Assembly (NCBI GenBank): GCA_903921945.1
Contig: CAIXSC010000977.1
Location: 1 to 6,792, forward strand
Length of the DNA: 6,792 bases
Direction of reading: 5' to 3'
From: an uncultured Planctomycetaceae bacterium
GTDB taxonomy: Bacteria; Planctomycetota; Planctomycetia; Pirellulales; Pirellulaceae
Positions 6,632 to 6,792 of this stretch are shown in pieces. Under the pieces are notes generated by a model, which was not told the origin of the DNA, ran no database searches, and saw only the letters and a program-made list of their open reading frames with translations. The translations under genes were made by a program, and so were the position numbers. Numbering within the stretch: position 1 is the stretch's first letter; every line of letters starts with the position of its first letter.

Positions 6632-6756
6632 CACCGGTGCGCTTCCAGTCACCGGTACCCGTTCAGTCACCGGTGCAATTCCAGTCACCGGTACCCGTTC
6701 AGTCACCGGTGCGATTCCAGTCACCGGTACCCGTTCAGTCACCGGTACCCGTTCAG
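6631..6756. repeat. Seven tandem 18-bp repeats with ACCGGT palindrome
   Basis: Seven contiguous 18-bp units start at 6631, 6649, 6667, 6685, 6703, 6721 and 6739. Two variants alternate: type A, TCACCGGTGCRNTTCCAG (units 1, 3, 5), and type B, TCACCGGTACCCGTTCAG (units 2, 4, 6, 7, identical). The order A-B-A-B-A-B-B indicates amplification as a 36-bp AB unit. Each unit contains palindromic ACCGGT; type B overlaps a second palindrome, GGTACC. A diverged remnant (CCACCCGCG) follows at 6757. The array begins at the last T of the prfB terminator. Open frames across it on both strands follow from the 18-bp period being a multiple of three and are not evidence of coding. Its function is unknown: a protein-binding array or a selfish intergenic repeat are both possible. 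Confidence 0.93.
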
Positions 6757-6772
6757 CCACCCGCGTTTTTAC

Positions 6773-6792
6773 GTCACCAATCCCTTGGTGAC
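6773..6792. repeat. Perfect 8-bp inverted repeat at right edge
   Basis: GTCACCAA (6773-6780) and TTGGTGAC (6785-6792) are exact reverse complements around the loop TCCC. A T-run (6766-6770) lies to its left; read on the minus strand, the hairpin is followed by GTAAAAAC, a poor terminator tail. It may be a terminator for a convergent gene to the right or a structural element. The window ends at its last base, so the stem may extend further only inward. Confidence 0.6.

Noticed and set aside
6631..6756. CRISPR array
   Set aside because: The 18-bp units are directly contiguous with no unique spacers, and no cas gene is present.
6588..6791. Small protein of VTGTRS-type repeats, and its minus-strand counterpart at 6569-6760
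   Set aside because: Both frames are open only because an 18-bp repeat lacks stops. The plus frame starts with TTG inside the post-prfB hairpin and passes through the terminator, and neither has a ribosome binding site.

Overview
The window is a GC-rich stretch of bacterial chromosome with tightly packed core genes. It holds a minus-strand respiratory operon, sdhC-sdhA-sdhB, running into a helicase gene (hrpA, cut by the left edge). Divergent from it, on the plus strand, are a stand-alone response-regulator receiver gene and prfB (peptide chain release factor 2). The succinate dehydrogenase is the B type also found in Bacillus and Wolinella: one five-helix dihaem cytochrome b subunit, gene order C-A-B, and a Bacillus-like CNCLEEVCGAC ferredoxin motif. 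GC content, weak Shine-Dalgarno sequences at several starts, low-complexity protein extensions and a lone receiver gene would fit Planctomycetota. That assignment is an inference from general impression; the window has no rRNA or other marker that would prove it.

Layout, left to right. 1-728 (-): N-terminal 242 codons of an HrpA-type DEAH RNA helicase. 730-1650 (-): sdhB, iron-sulfur subunit with an unusual histidine-rich N-terminus. 1756-3723 (-): sdhA, flavoprotein subunit. 3778-4752 (-): sdhC, cytochrome b558-type membrane anchor with a long Ala/Pro/Glu/Thr repeat tail. 4753-4910: divergent control region with a candidate sdh promoter whose -10 box lies between two 10-bp direct repeats, and a candidate promoter for the plus-strand receiver gene. 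4911-5300 (+): single-domain receiver protein. 5301-5464: intergenic, with a weak candidate promoter and a clear ribosome binding site for prfB. 5465-6572 (+): prfB, read through a +1 programmed frameshift at CTT-TGA-C (5531-5537). 6573-6792: two hairpins, the second a good intrinsic terminator, then seven tandem 18-bp units carrying the palindrome ACCGGT, and a perfect 8-bp inverted repeat at the right edge.

How the genes work together: SdhA, SdhB and SdhC form the membrane complex that oxidises succinate to fumarate and passes electrons through FAD, three Fe-S clusters and two haems to a quinone, linking the TCA cycle to respiration. hrpA begins one base after the sdhB stop, so it is probably co-transcribed and perhaps translationally coupled, although its RNA-related role has no obvious link to respiration. 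RF2 terminates translation at UGA and UAA and controls its own synthesis through the in-frame UGA.

I see no mobile element, CRISPR array, RNA gene or clearly new multi-gene system. The most unusual items are the 18-bp repeat array after prfB, the prfB frameshift site with a degraded Shine-Dalgarno-like stimulator, the direct repeats around the sdh -10 box, and the low-complexity tails on SdhB and SdhC.
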